NCBI GenBank assembly: GCA_038030265.1
Contig: CM075937.1
Span: 6,200,001 to 6,264,000 of the forward strand
Direction of reading: 5' to 3'
Length of the DNA: 64,000 nt
From: Corythucha ciliata
Lineage: Eukaryota; Arthropoda; Insecta; Hemiptera; Tingidae
Of the stretch, positions 11,801-21,126 are shown piece after piece (the first letter of the stretch is position 1; each line of letters opens with the position of its first letter). The translations under genes were made by a program, and so were the position numbers. The notes under the pieces are model-generated. The model saw only the letters and a list, made by a program, of their open reading frames with translations. It searched no databases and was not told the DNA's origin.

Positions 11801-14800
11801 TTATAAGTTCCCTCCTGAAACCGTGTTTTGGTATTTTCTCGATTTTTGCACAGGAATTAGTAATTTTTCAAGCTAAGCTGTGAATCAGCGATTTTTTTAA
11901 TCAATTTTAGCCGTAAAAGAGTCTCCATACATCTTGAACAAGGTAGCTATTTTTCTCAATTTTGTTCTTGAATTTGATTCGAGAAACCACAAAAATGTTT
12001 TTTTTTTTTTTTTTTTTTTTTTCAATTTCGGACATGATCTGGCGCTTTTTCTTAATAGCCACGAATTAGCGTTTTTTTCATCAATTTTAGCTGTAATTGA
12101 GAATCCATTTTCGTCATTTTAGCCGTGAATTAGTACCGCTTTTTCCAGGTTTTAGTAGCGGGTTAGAGATTTTATGCTTTTCTATTCATGAATAAGCTCT
12201 TTTCTGATCCGTATAAGTCACAAAGGGTCCTCCATGTAAACACGAGTTGGCGTTTTTGCAATTTGTGCAGTGTGTCTGCGTTTTTCTCAGTTGTAAGCGC
12301 CAATTAGGACTTTTTCCCTTATTTTAGCAGCGGTTTTTTGAATTCTTGCCATGAATTAGTGATTCAGGGTCTGTACTTACTGTACTAGGTTTTAAAGCGT
12401 TCATTAACGGCAAATATTGAGAACAAGCGCTCATTTGCCAATTAAAGTAGGAAAAATACAGAAATTAGAGATATCTGAAGACAACCTCGCCGACAAAACA
12501 GAGAAAATACGCTAATCCCCAGTTTCTATAGGTCTTTAAACGATGGAAAACATTTAGAAGACGTTCTAATGTGCTAGTCTTGGGGCAAGTATCCGGGGAA
12601 AAGCACTAAAATTTGTGGCTGAAATAGCGTAAAAGAGCTTGCTCATAGTATAAAACTATTTTTTTTATTATTATTATTGTTATTATTAAACGGGGAGGGA
12701 AGCCCAGAAGAAACTATCTCCTACCAAACTCGACCTATAAGATCTATTGTGGTGTCCCCTCAGGTTGCCCTGCCAAGAAAGACGCTAGTTTTCAAGCGTC
12801 CTCCACCACCACTCCTTAACGAAGTTGAGGATATTTCCCGTAGCCATCCTGGAGATGTCCTCCGGTTGAAGCACATCATTTCCAAGATGTAGAAAGCGTA
12901 ACCGCCCCAGAGCCTGGCACTCACACAGTACGTGCTCTGCTGTTTCCACGGCCAGGTCGCAAAATCTGCAAATGTCCGCGTCAGACTTCTCCATTAGTCT
13001 GAGTGTATATCGAAGGGCACAGTGTCCCGTTAGCAGTCCCACCAAGATTCTAAGGTCTCCTCGGCTCAGAGAGATCAGGCCCCTTCTCCGATCGTCCCTT
13101 TGGAGTGACAAAGAGCTTGGCCTGCCTGAGACCTGGTTGTCTAACCCAGTGTTCACGATGCCTCTCGTCCAACCACGCCTGCACCTGCCTCTTCGTGAAG
13201 GACTTCGTGACCCCGATACTTGGCTCCGGGCCCACATAAGGCATCTCTGATCCTCTCTTCGCGAGTTGATCAGCCATTTCATTCCCATCAAACCCCTTGT
13301 GACCCGGCACCCGTAACAGCTTCAAGACATCCCCAAACTAGCTTCGAATTCACGACGCTTGAGCCTAGGGTTTTAAGAGCCGCCTGGCTGTCTGACAGGA
13401 TAAAGATCTTCGCTTTCCGGAGACCCCTCTCACTAATCTTCCGCGCACAGGCTTCTATAGCATAGATCTCCGCCTGAAAGATGGTGGCGGTCGTCCCAAG
13501 GGACTCCCAATGCTGAAGCCTGGGGCCAAAGACCCCAATGCCAGCACCCCCATCCTTGCGTGCCGGGCTTAAACCTCGGCAAACCCTTATCCCAAAGGTC
13601 GCGGTTGCCTATGTCGACCTTAAAGGGTTTTTCAAAATCCATCCTCACATGCATGAGATCCGTAACGACTTCAGCCGCCTCACTACATGCAACTTCCTCC
13701 AGAACACGCAAGTGCCCAACCTGGACACCCCGCTTCACGTACTCCGCCCGCAGCAGTCTCACCGCCGCCATATATGCGGTCGCCTGCACATACGCATGCA
13801 CCCGTTACTCCAAGACAGGCCTGGCGCTGCAACTTACTCAGCAAGGCCTGGACTGTCCCTTGTTTCGTCTTCTGCCACCATAGGAGTGAGCCATAGGTGA
13901 CGATAGGCCCAAAAACGGCTGTATACAGCCACAACACCATTTTTGGCCTTAGACCCCATGTTTTGCCAAACATTTTCCGACCAGCCCACAATGCGAACGT
14001 GGCCTTATTCAGCACCCTCTTGATATGCGAGGTCCATTTGAGCCCCTGATCCAGGGTAACTCCAAGGTACTTGACTTCTTTTCCTACTTTCAACACTTCT
14101 CCATTCAGTCGAACTACCTTTAGTGCCAGGTTCCTCCGCCTGGTAAACGCAACAAGGGTGGTCTTCTCAGGGTTAACCCTGAGACCATGCCTGCTGCACC
14201 ATCGCTGCACTATGTTAAGGGCACCCTGCATCCTACTGGATATGGTATCATCAAATTTGCCCCTAACTAGAATCGCAAGGTCATCCGCGTAACCAACTAC
14301 CTCATAACCCTGTTCCTTTAGGATAGCGAGAAGCTCGTCCACCACGAGCAACCAGAGCAAAGGAGAGAGCACACCCCCCTGGGGACACCCCCTTGAGGGC
14401 AACACGGAAACAGTCTCCCCTCCCAGCTCCGAAGTCACGACGCGGCATTCCATTTCATAGGTGGTGTTATCAAAAGCACCACCTATGTCCAGGAAGCAGC
14501 CCAGCGCAGTTTCTTTCGCCTCCAGAGATTTCTCAACCTTACCCACCAGTTCGTTTAGGGCGATCTCAGTAGACTTGCCCGCCTGGTAGGCATGCTGCCC
14601 CTCTGGATTGGTTTAATTTTAAGGCAACCGTCCTTGATATCCAGGCCAATTACCTTTTCCATTGTTTTAAGGAGGAAGGACATGAGGCTTATGGGTCGGT
14701 ACGCCTTTGCCTGGGCCGAGGAGTTTGCTCCCGACTTAGGAATGAACACAACCCTGACCTCCCTCCATGCCTTCGGTATATACGATAATGCATAACTTGC

Positions 14801-17800
14801 CCTAAATATCCTTCTGAGACGCGGCTCCAGGACCTCAGGCCACGCTGTAGCATGACCGGGAATATCCCGTCCGGCCCAGGGGATTTATAGGGCTTAAATG
14901 AGCCGATAGCCCATTTAATTTTCGCGGGCGTAAACAATTTCCCCGATGCGCCCCATATTGCGTTATTTGCTGGCTGGCAGTCAGCCACCACTTCGCCCTG
15001 AACATCTGAGGCCCCTGCATCCCTGGAATCAGGAAAATGACTTCGCAGGAGGACCTCCAGGGTCTCTTTAGCGCTCTCGGTATACGCCCCATCTGCCTTT
15101 TTTATTAGACCAATTTGGCCCGGGCTCTCTTTGGACAGGACCCTCTGTAGTCTGCCCATAACGGACACATTCTCCATCCCCTCACAGAAGGTCCTCCACG
15201 TGGCCCGCTTTGCTTTCCTAAGGGCCTTGTTGTACTCCGCGAGGGAGTGCCTTTAAGCCTCCCACTCCCCACGTGATCTGGCCCTATTGTAAAGCCTCCT
15301 CGTTTCTCTTCTGAGCATCTCCAGCTCATTGTTCCACCAAGGGACTTCCCTGTTCCCCTTCTTCACCTTAACAGGACAGCTTTCCTCATACGCACTGAGG
15401 ACCGCTGAATTGATCGCCTCCACCACCCTATCGAGATCGGCGTGGCACTGAATGTCCAGGTCCATCTCAGACAACTCCTGTTCAAGATGCCCCTTAAAGA
15501 CCTCCCAATCCGCGTTCTTAGGATTCCGATACTCTGTACTTCTAACCCTAGGAAACTCGACCTCAAACGAAATCAGCCTATGGTCAGACATTGATGTTTC
15601 TGACATTACTTTCCAATCTCTGACACTATTTGCCAAAAACTGGCTAGCCAGAGTAACATCCAGGACCTCACTCCTCGCACTTGTCACGAAAGTAGGGATC
15701 GAGCCCTGATTTACCACCACCAGGTCATGCGTCATCAAAAATTGAAAGAGTGACTCACCCCTGGCGTTGACATCTGTACTTCCCCAGATGGTATGATGAG
15801 CATTCGCATCACAACCCACAATCAGCTCCTCCGGCGGCGTCACCTCAGCGTCCCCCGGGAAGTACGCGGAAGCTACCACACACCTCCGGGTCCGGTCCTA
15901 TAAAACTAATTAAATCACTAATTCGTGGCTAAAAATGAAAAAAAAAAAACACTATTGTCCGGCGATAATTGAGAAAAGGCGCTAATTCGCCGCTATAAAA
16001 TTGAGAAAAAGCTGCAGTTGTCCATCGCTCAGCAGGCTCAAAAACGCTAATTCGTTATTTCTCGAAGCAACAACGGAACTGAAATTGAGACAAATCGCTG
16101 TTTCAAAGCTAAAATTGAGAAAACCACCTAATTCGCGCCTGAAACGGAAAAAATCTGCTAAATTTCCGCCTAGAATTAAAGTAAAACGCTCATTCGCAGC
16201 TAAAATAGAAAAATACTCCAATTCGCGGGTCAATTTGAGAAAATCCGCTATAATTCACGCGGGTAAAATTAAGGAAACGCGATAATTCGCAGGTGACTTT
16301 GAGAAATAAATTATCGACTAAAATTGGGATAAAGCGCTTGCATCGCGGCAAAAATTAAGAAAAAAGCTAATTCACGGACACAATGTCATCAAAAACCCGC
16401 TTATTCACTGCTAAAACTGAGACAAACCGCTAATTCCCGCCTAAAATTGATGTAGAACACTCATTTGCAGCTAAAATAATGATAATGAAATGTTAAACTA
16501 CTGTCTAATTTTGCCAAAAAGCGCTTATCATCAGCTTGAACGGAGAAAGATGCTAATTATTCGCCGACCAATTCGAGAAAATGCGCTAATTTACAGCTAA
16601 GATTGACGAATGCGGTGATTCGCGGCTAAAATTAAGAAATAATCCAACGCTAACATTGGGAATATAATTCGCGGCAAATATGAGATATAGCGCTAATTCA
16701 CGGCATGTGAAGCTAAAATTGAAAAAAAAAAAAAACGCTAATTCACGGATACATTCAGAAATCTCGCTTGTTCACGACTAAAACTGATCCTCTGACCGGT
16801 AATTCTCGGCTGAAATGGAGAAAATGCGTTAATTCGCGGCTAACGTTCGAACGTTCGGAGAAAAACGTCAATTCACGGATTATGAGGACATTCCTCAAAC
16901 TCGGAGCTGAAATTGATTAAAAGGGGTGAAATTAAGGAATAATTCACAGCTAAAATTCAGAAATAATTCTCAGCGAAAATAAAAAACGCTAATTCGGATG
17001 ACTCAGAAAAACGTTAGAATAGTGACGTGGGGAACTCGTTGCTCGTTGCTAAAACTGAGGCAAACCGCTAATTTCCGTTTAAAATTTAGATAAAGAGCTC
17101 ATGCATGCACGGCCGTCGTGGGTGTGCGTATATAAGGAGCGCTTATTCGCTGCTGAAATAGAGAAAAACGATAAATCGCGGATAAGATTGAAAAAAAAAA
17201 TCCTCAAATTCACGGCTAAAATTGAGTAAACACCGATTCACGGTTCCTGTAGAGACACATTTGCGGCTGAAACTCAAGAAAAGTAGAGAGAGATTCATGG
17301 TAGAACCCCTCCCAATATGAAATCCTTATAGATCCGCCACTGCTAAATGCTCTTTGTTCCTCTCTCTCTCTCTCTCTCTGCGGAACTCCGCAAGATGTGG
17401 CCAGTACCTAGACCTTTTTGCAGGCCTTTACCTGGCCTGTACCCCATCTTTGGCCCGGATACCGCAACAGAGTCGGCCCCATCGCTCAGCTCAACCCGTT
17501 AGCCACGGCTGCTGGCCAGCCAGCCGTGCCCGAGAGAGACCACGCGGAGGTGGGTCCTTTGAGCTGAGGATGCTGGCTTCCGCCATGGACCGAAACCGGA
17601 CAGGGAAGAGAACCCTGCCCGGGTTGCCCGAGTAGGGAACCCTACTCAAGCATGGCCGGTCCCAGCCCTCTTCGCTCCAGCCAGGAGCGGGAGAAGGTCA
17701 GGAGGCGGCCATACGCCCGCCGGTCTCGGACAAGAGCCGCGTCTCCCGGCGGGCCTCCACTCCCCCATGTCGCCCGCCGCAGATCCCCGTGGAGGCTGCA

Positions 17801-20800
17801 GCGACGAAGCACATGGTCGGCGGTCTCCTCCTCGACACCACAAGGGCATGTTGGAGAGTCCCGCCGCCGGAAGAACCACAACTTGGCGTTAAACGAGCCG
17901 TGTCCAGTCAGGATTTGCATGGCAGCGTGCTCAAGGGTGAACCACTTGGCCGCTGCCAGTCTCGTCCGAACGTCGGGCACGAACCCGAATGTACGCCTAC
18001 CCGTTGAACTGTAAGTCCAACGCGCCTGCCAAGCCTCAACGACTAGGTCGTCAAGGAGGCGGAGGCCCCATGCGGCCCCCCACTCCTCGGCCAAGAGACC
18101 GAGGCGCTCTGCCCAATCTTCACGGCACCGTACCCGGTCCAAGTTTCCCTGAACCAGGCGGCGCCCGTGAACCCATGCGTCGAGCAGGAGGTCCGCAGGA
18201 GGTATCCCCGCCAGCACCTGAAGCGCGTCGGAACTGACAGTCCGGTACGCCATGGTCACCCTTACCAAGGCCTGCCGCTGCAAGCTGAGGACCTTCGCCC
18301 TCTGAGCTTTCGTGGGCCGGTGCCACCACCACGTTGCACCGTACAGCAGGGTAGGTATGAATACCGCCCTGAAGTAACGAGCTCGGCAGTGGAACTTCGT
18401 GCCCCATACGTTGCCCCCCACCGACCTAAAGAGGGCAAAGGTCCTCTCCAGCTTCCCCGCAACCGCCTCTAGCTGCGGGGTCGCTGTCCTCCCCGGGTTA
18501 ATCTCGACCCCTAGGTAGCGGCCCTGCCGTTCCCCCACAAGGCGTGATCCCCGATAGCGCACCACCAGGGGGCTACCCTGCGAGAGACGACCCCGCATTA
18601 GGACCATTTGGGTCTTCGGCACCGCGAGAGCCAGTTTGACCGCCCCGCACCATTCGTCCACGCCTCGCAACAGCCGATCTCTCTCTCTCTCTCTCTGCGG
18701 AACTCCTTAAGATGTGGCCAGTACCTAGACCTTTTTGCAGGCCTTTACCTGGCCTGTACCCCATCTTTGGCCCGGATACCGCAACAGAGTCGGTCCCATC
18801 GCTCAGCTCAACCCGTTAGCCACGGCTGCTGGCCAGCCAGCCGTGCCCGAGAGAGACCACGCGGAGGTGGGTCCTTTGAGCTGAGGATGCTGGCTTCCGC
18901 CATGGACCGAAACCGGACAGGGAAGAGAACCCTGCCCGGGTTGCCCGAGTAGGGAACCCTACTCAAGCATGGCCGGTCCCAGCCCTCTTCGCTCCAGCCA
19001 GGAGCGGGAGAAGGCCAGGAGGCGGCCATACGCCCGCCGGTCTCGGACAAGAGCCGCGTCTCCCGGCGGGCCTCCACTCCCCCATGTCGCCCGCCGCAGA
19101 TCCCCGTGGAGGCTGCAGCGACGAAGCACATGGTCGGCGGTCTCCTCCTCGACACCACAAGGGCATGTTGGAGAGTCCCGCCGCCGGAAGAACCACAACT
19201 TGGCGTTAAACGAGCCGTGTCCAGTCAGGATTTGCATGGCAGCGTGCTCAAGGGTGAACCACTTGGCCGCTGCCAGTCTCGTCCGAACGTCGGGCACGAA
19301 CCCGAATGTACGCCTACCCGTTGAACTGTAAGTCCAACGCGCCTGCCAAGCCTCAACGACTAGGTCGTCAAGGAGGCGGAGGCCCCATGCGGCCCCCCAC
19401 TCCTCGGCCAAGAGACCGAGGCGCTCTGCCCAATCTTCACGGCACCGTACCCGGTCCAAGTTTCCCTGAACCAGGCGGCGCCCGTGAACCCATGCGTCGA
19501 GCAGGAGGTCCGCAGGAGGTATCCCCGCCAGCACCTGAAGCGCGTCGGAACTGACAGTCCGGTACGCCATGGTCACCCTTACCAAGGCCTGCCGCTGCAA
19601 GCTGAGGACCTTCGCCCTCTGAGCTTTCGTGGGCCGGTGCCACCACCACGTTGCACCGTACAGCAGGGTAGGTATGAATACCGCCCTGAAGTAACGAGCT
19701 CGGCAGTGGAAGTTCGTGCCCCATACGTTGCCCCCCACCGACCTAAAGAGGGCAAAGGTCCTCTCCAGCTTCCCCGCAACCGCCTCTAGCTGCGGGGTCG
19801 CTGTCCTCCCCGGGTTAATCTCGACCCCTAGGTAGCGGCCCTGCCGTTCCCCCACAAGGCGTGATCCCCGATAGCGCACCACCAGGGGGCTACCCTGCGA
19901 GAGACGACCCCGCATTAGGACCATTTGGGTCTTCGGCACCGCGAGAGCCAGTTTGACCGCCCCGCACCATTCGTCCACGCCCCGCAACAGCCGATCGATC
20001 TCCCGACCGGCCTCGTCCCGGGAGCGCGCCGCGACAACAACCGCAAGGTCGTCCACGTACGCCACTCCCTCGAAACCCTCCCCCTGCAAAAGCCACAAAA
20101 GGGCGGCAAAGAGAAGGTTCCACAAAGCAGCCGAGAGAACCGACCCCTGCGGGCAACCTCTGGTGAGAGGTTCCCGCACCTCCTCACTACCGTAGCGGAG
20201 CCGCACCTCCCTCGACTCGAAGTACGAGGCGATCACCCTAAAGATGTCGTTTGGGACACCAGCATCTCGCAGCGCCATCAAGACCCCGGGCCACGACACT
20301 GAGTCGAAGGCCCCCATGCTCTTTGGTCCGCCACTGCTTCCCTCCCCCCCGTTCCCCCCACTCTCAAGGAAACACAAAAATTTTGTACTCACGATTTTCA
20401 GTTGCGAACGAACTCGGACAACCCTGCATTGAGTCGAGTCAATGCGCCGAAAATTTACGTAACGCCTACTGTGACTCTTCGACTCAAGAGTGTGTCTGTG
20501 AATCGGGGACTCACGTTAAAAACGGAAGGTGTCTCAAAACAGCCAGTAAGTGTCTATATTTTTCTTTGTAATGTTCCCCTTCTCTCTACACGATTTTTTT
20601 TTTTTTTTTTAGAACTACACGAGCCCTGCATAGAAAGGGACGAATGCGTTATAACGTCGAGAAACGACACTGCAGTCAACTGCATTGGAGGATTTTGTAG
20701 ATGCAGCGAAAGCTTTGAAAGAAAGGGGGATGACTGTGTAAAATCAGAAAAAGGTTAGTCGTTTTGTTGAATCGAACGCTATAATTAATTGTTTAAATGA

Positions 20801-20912
20801 TTCGTTTTCTCCCTCAGCCATTTTGCCAAGCCGGGGTGAAAAATTGGTGAAACCATTAGCGCCACTATTCATGCTTCTAGCGGCCATTGTGTTCTTGACC
20901 GTCAATTATTGA
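8899..20912 (+). CDS. EB-module cell-surface protein, 8 exons, 335 aa
   Basis: Exons with GT-AG borders and matching phases: 8,899-8,989; 9,857-9,991; 10,069-10,209; 10,283-10,423; 10,512-10,631; 20,402-20,545; 20,613-20,753; 20,818-20,912 (1,008 nt with stop). Exon 1 encodes a signal peptide (hydrophobic IGLLLSTVLTVLGVAFS). Exons 2-7 each encode one module of about 45 residues with six cysteines spaced C-x5-C-x6-11-C-x3-6-C-x-C-x9-15-C, resembling EB/EGF-like extracellular modules. Exon 8 encodes a hydrophobic C-terminus ending only two residues after the apolar run, with no basic cytoplasmic tail, so a GPI-anchor signal is as likely as a transmembrane helix. Sequons include NKS, NKT and NDT. 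All introns are phase 1, so every module exon is symmetric. Ligand and role are unknown. Intron 5 is 9.77 kb of transposons; the others are 64-88 nt except intron 1 (867 nt). The splice junctions are inferred from sequence alone. Confidence 0.85.
8990..9856 (+). other. Intron 1 of the EB-module gene
   Basis: The intron has donor GTAAGT after the signal-peptide exon and acceptor TTTACAG. At 867 nt it is the only long intron besides intron 5. I see no repeat family, RNA gene or exon inside it. As the first intron it could hold regulatory sites, but none is recognisable. Confidence 0.5.
10632..11569 (+). other. 5' part of intron 5, unique sequence
   Basis: After the donor there is a C run near 10,663 and then about 900 bp of moderately AT-rich sequence without a recognisable element or conserved frame. 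The S1 satellite starts at about 11,570. Confidence 0.4.
11570..12648. repeat. Satellite S1 array with an orientation switch near 12,400
   Basis: From 11,570 to about 12,390 the units read in the forward sense (TTTTAGCCGTGAATTAGCG type). From about 12,420 the reverse complement appears (for example ACGCTAATCCCCAG, and GGCTGAAATAGCG at about 12,617). The reverse orientation then resumes at 15,909, beyond the LOA insertion. The array is therefore head-to-head, not one uniform tandem array. The A and T runs are long and copies are strongly diverged. Confidence 0.65.
12659..15898 (-). mobile_element. LOA-like non-LTR retrotransposon, 5'-truncated
   Basis: The boundaries are fixed by an exact 10-bp target duplication, TATAAAACTA, at 12,649-12,658 and 15,899-15,908. 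The minus-strand order is endonuclease, reverse transcriptase, RNase H, then a 3' tail of TAA-like triplets (TTATTATTATT on the + strand at about 12,667-12,690). Endonuclease-RT-RNase H in one ORF2 fits the LOA/I group rather than Jockey. The copy is 3,240 bp and starts inside the endonuclease, as expected for abortive target-primed reverse transcription. It inserted into the reverse-oriented half of an S1 array. Confidence 0.88.
12785..15897 (-). pseudogene. LOA-like ORF2: endonuclease, RT and RNase H, multiply frameshifted
   Basis: The endonuclease part (15,879-15,253) shows GCDANAHHTIWGS, a DVTLAS block and SDHRLIS. The RT spans several frames: 15,177-14,689 (SPGPDGIFP), 14,749-14,555 (AYRPISLMSFLLKTMEK) and 14,546-13,683, with the GGAFDN palm motif, RGCPQGGVLSPLLW and the catalytic GYADD box. 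The RNase H follows in yet another frame: FQAEIYAI and ILSDSQAAL at about 13,500-13,380, then VPGHKGFDGNEMADQLAKRG near 13,310-13,255, giving the E, D and D catalytic positions. The frame to 12,785 carries a CRFCD...HVLCEC zinc-finger-like end. At least four frame changes make this copy dead. It would have made an ORF2 protein that nicks DNA and copies element RNA at the nick. Confidence 0.85.
15909..17320 (-). repeat. Satellite S1 array, reverse orientation
   Basis: This is the reverse complement of the S1 unit, reading roughly GCTAATTCGCGGCTAAAATT followed by GAGAAAA, repeated with 30-45 bp irregular spacing for 1.4 kb. It continues the reverse-oriented half that begins near 12,420 on the other side of the LOA element. 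It ends where the R1-like composite's left flank begins. Confidence 0.8.
17385..17641 (-). repeat. Conserved 3' UTR of R1-like copy A
   Basis: This ~257-bp segment, between the stop codon and the (GA)n tail, is nearly identical to the one after copy B (18,702-18,958). Related sequence also occurs at 38,380-38,630 and 45,868-46,115 without any RT. The conservation suggests the 3' RNA structure recognised by the element's reverse transcriptase. Confidence 0.7.
17642..18670 (-). pseudogene. R1-like copy A: reverse transcriptase C-terminal half
   Basis: An open frame of 342 codons starts inside the RT just after the catalytic box (RGVDEWCGAVKLA) and runs through the thumb region to the C-terminal CPCGVEEETADHVLRRC motif. 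It is nearly identical to the matching part of copy B. The palm motif and active site are missing because the copy is 5'-truncated, so it cannot act alone. The open frame despite loss of function indicates recent insertion. Confidence 0.85.
18702..18958 (-). repeat. Conserved 3' UTR of R1-like copy B
   Basis: It matches 17,385-17,641 with only a few substitutions, for example CTTAAG for CGCAAG near the microsatellite. It ends at the (TC)n run that joins copy A. Confidence 0.7.
18959..20315 (-). pseudogene. R1-like copy B: reverse transcriptase, 5'-truncated but open
   Basis: The frame is uninterrupted for about 450 codons. It starts at the palm motif GAFDSVSWPG, then RGCPQGSVLSAALW, the catalytic YVDD box (GVAYVDDLAVVV), the thumb segment FIPTLLYGATWWWHR and a C-terminal cysteine-histidine motif CPCGVEEETADHVLRRC. 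The endonuclease and finger parts are absent. The frame formally continues past 20,315 to 20,392, but that part lies in the flanking DNA beyond the target duplicate. No stop or frameshift is present, so the copy is young. Confidence 0.85.
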
Positions 20913-21126
20913 CATCTAGTCTTTTTATTTTGTTGATTTTTTTTTTTGTTATAAGAATGAAATATAAACACCGTGAATCGTTTTTTACCGTCATGCGAGG
21001 AGGGGCAGGGGTTTCACAATCTGGGCCGGCCTGGCACGCCCAAGAGAGTTGACGCCCAGTGCCCTAGCCCGTTTAGGAGGAGTGAAGAAAATCGTAGGGC
21101 GAATAAAAAAAACAGGCGAAAAACTC
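20913..21126. other. Shared 3' flank of the EB-module and OAT genes
   Basis: The two genes converge with 214 bp between their stop codons. On the + strand a weak poly(A) context ATGAAATATAAAC lies near 20,960 and AATAAA at about 21,101. On the minus strand an AATAAA overlaps the last OAT codons. The transcripts may therefore overlap tail to tail. Confidence 0.45.

Larger units (their letters stand above)
17357..20315 (-). mobile_element. Tandem pair of R1-like retrotransposons ending in (GA)n
   Basis: Two nearly identical 5'-truncated copies lie head to tail on the minus strand. Copy B (20,315 to about 18,680) and copy A (about 18,680 to 17,361) each end in a conserved ~260-bp 3' UTR and then a (GA)n run, seen as (TC)n at about 17,361-17,381 and 18,679-18,697. 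Copy A's 5' truncation joins B's microsatellite directly at CGATCTCTC. The pair is flanked by ATGCTCTTTG at 17,347-17,356 and 20,316-20,325 (13 of 14 match when extended). This fits B inserting first and A inserting into B's GA tail. The C-terminal CxC...H...C motif points to the R1/LOA side of the non-LTR tree. Confidence 0.8.

Noticed and set aside
17652..19789. Plus-strand frames of 70-120 codons, duplicated in parallel
   Set aside because: They are antisense shadows of the GC-rich R1-like RT frames and appear twice only because the element is present twice.
20316..20392. Apparent N-terminal extension of the R1-like copy B frame
   Set aside because: The target duplicate at 20,316-20,325 shows that the element ends at 20,315; the upstream codons are chance readthrough into intron sequence.
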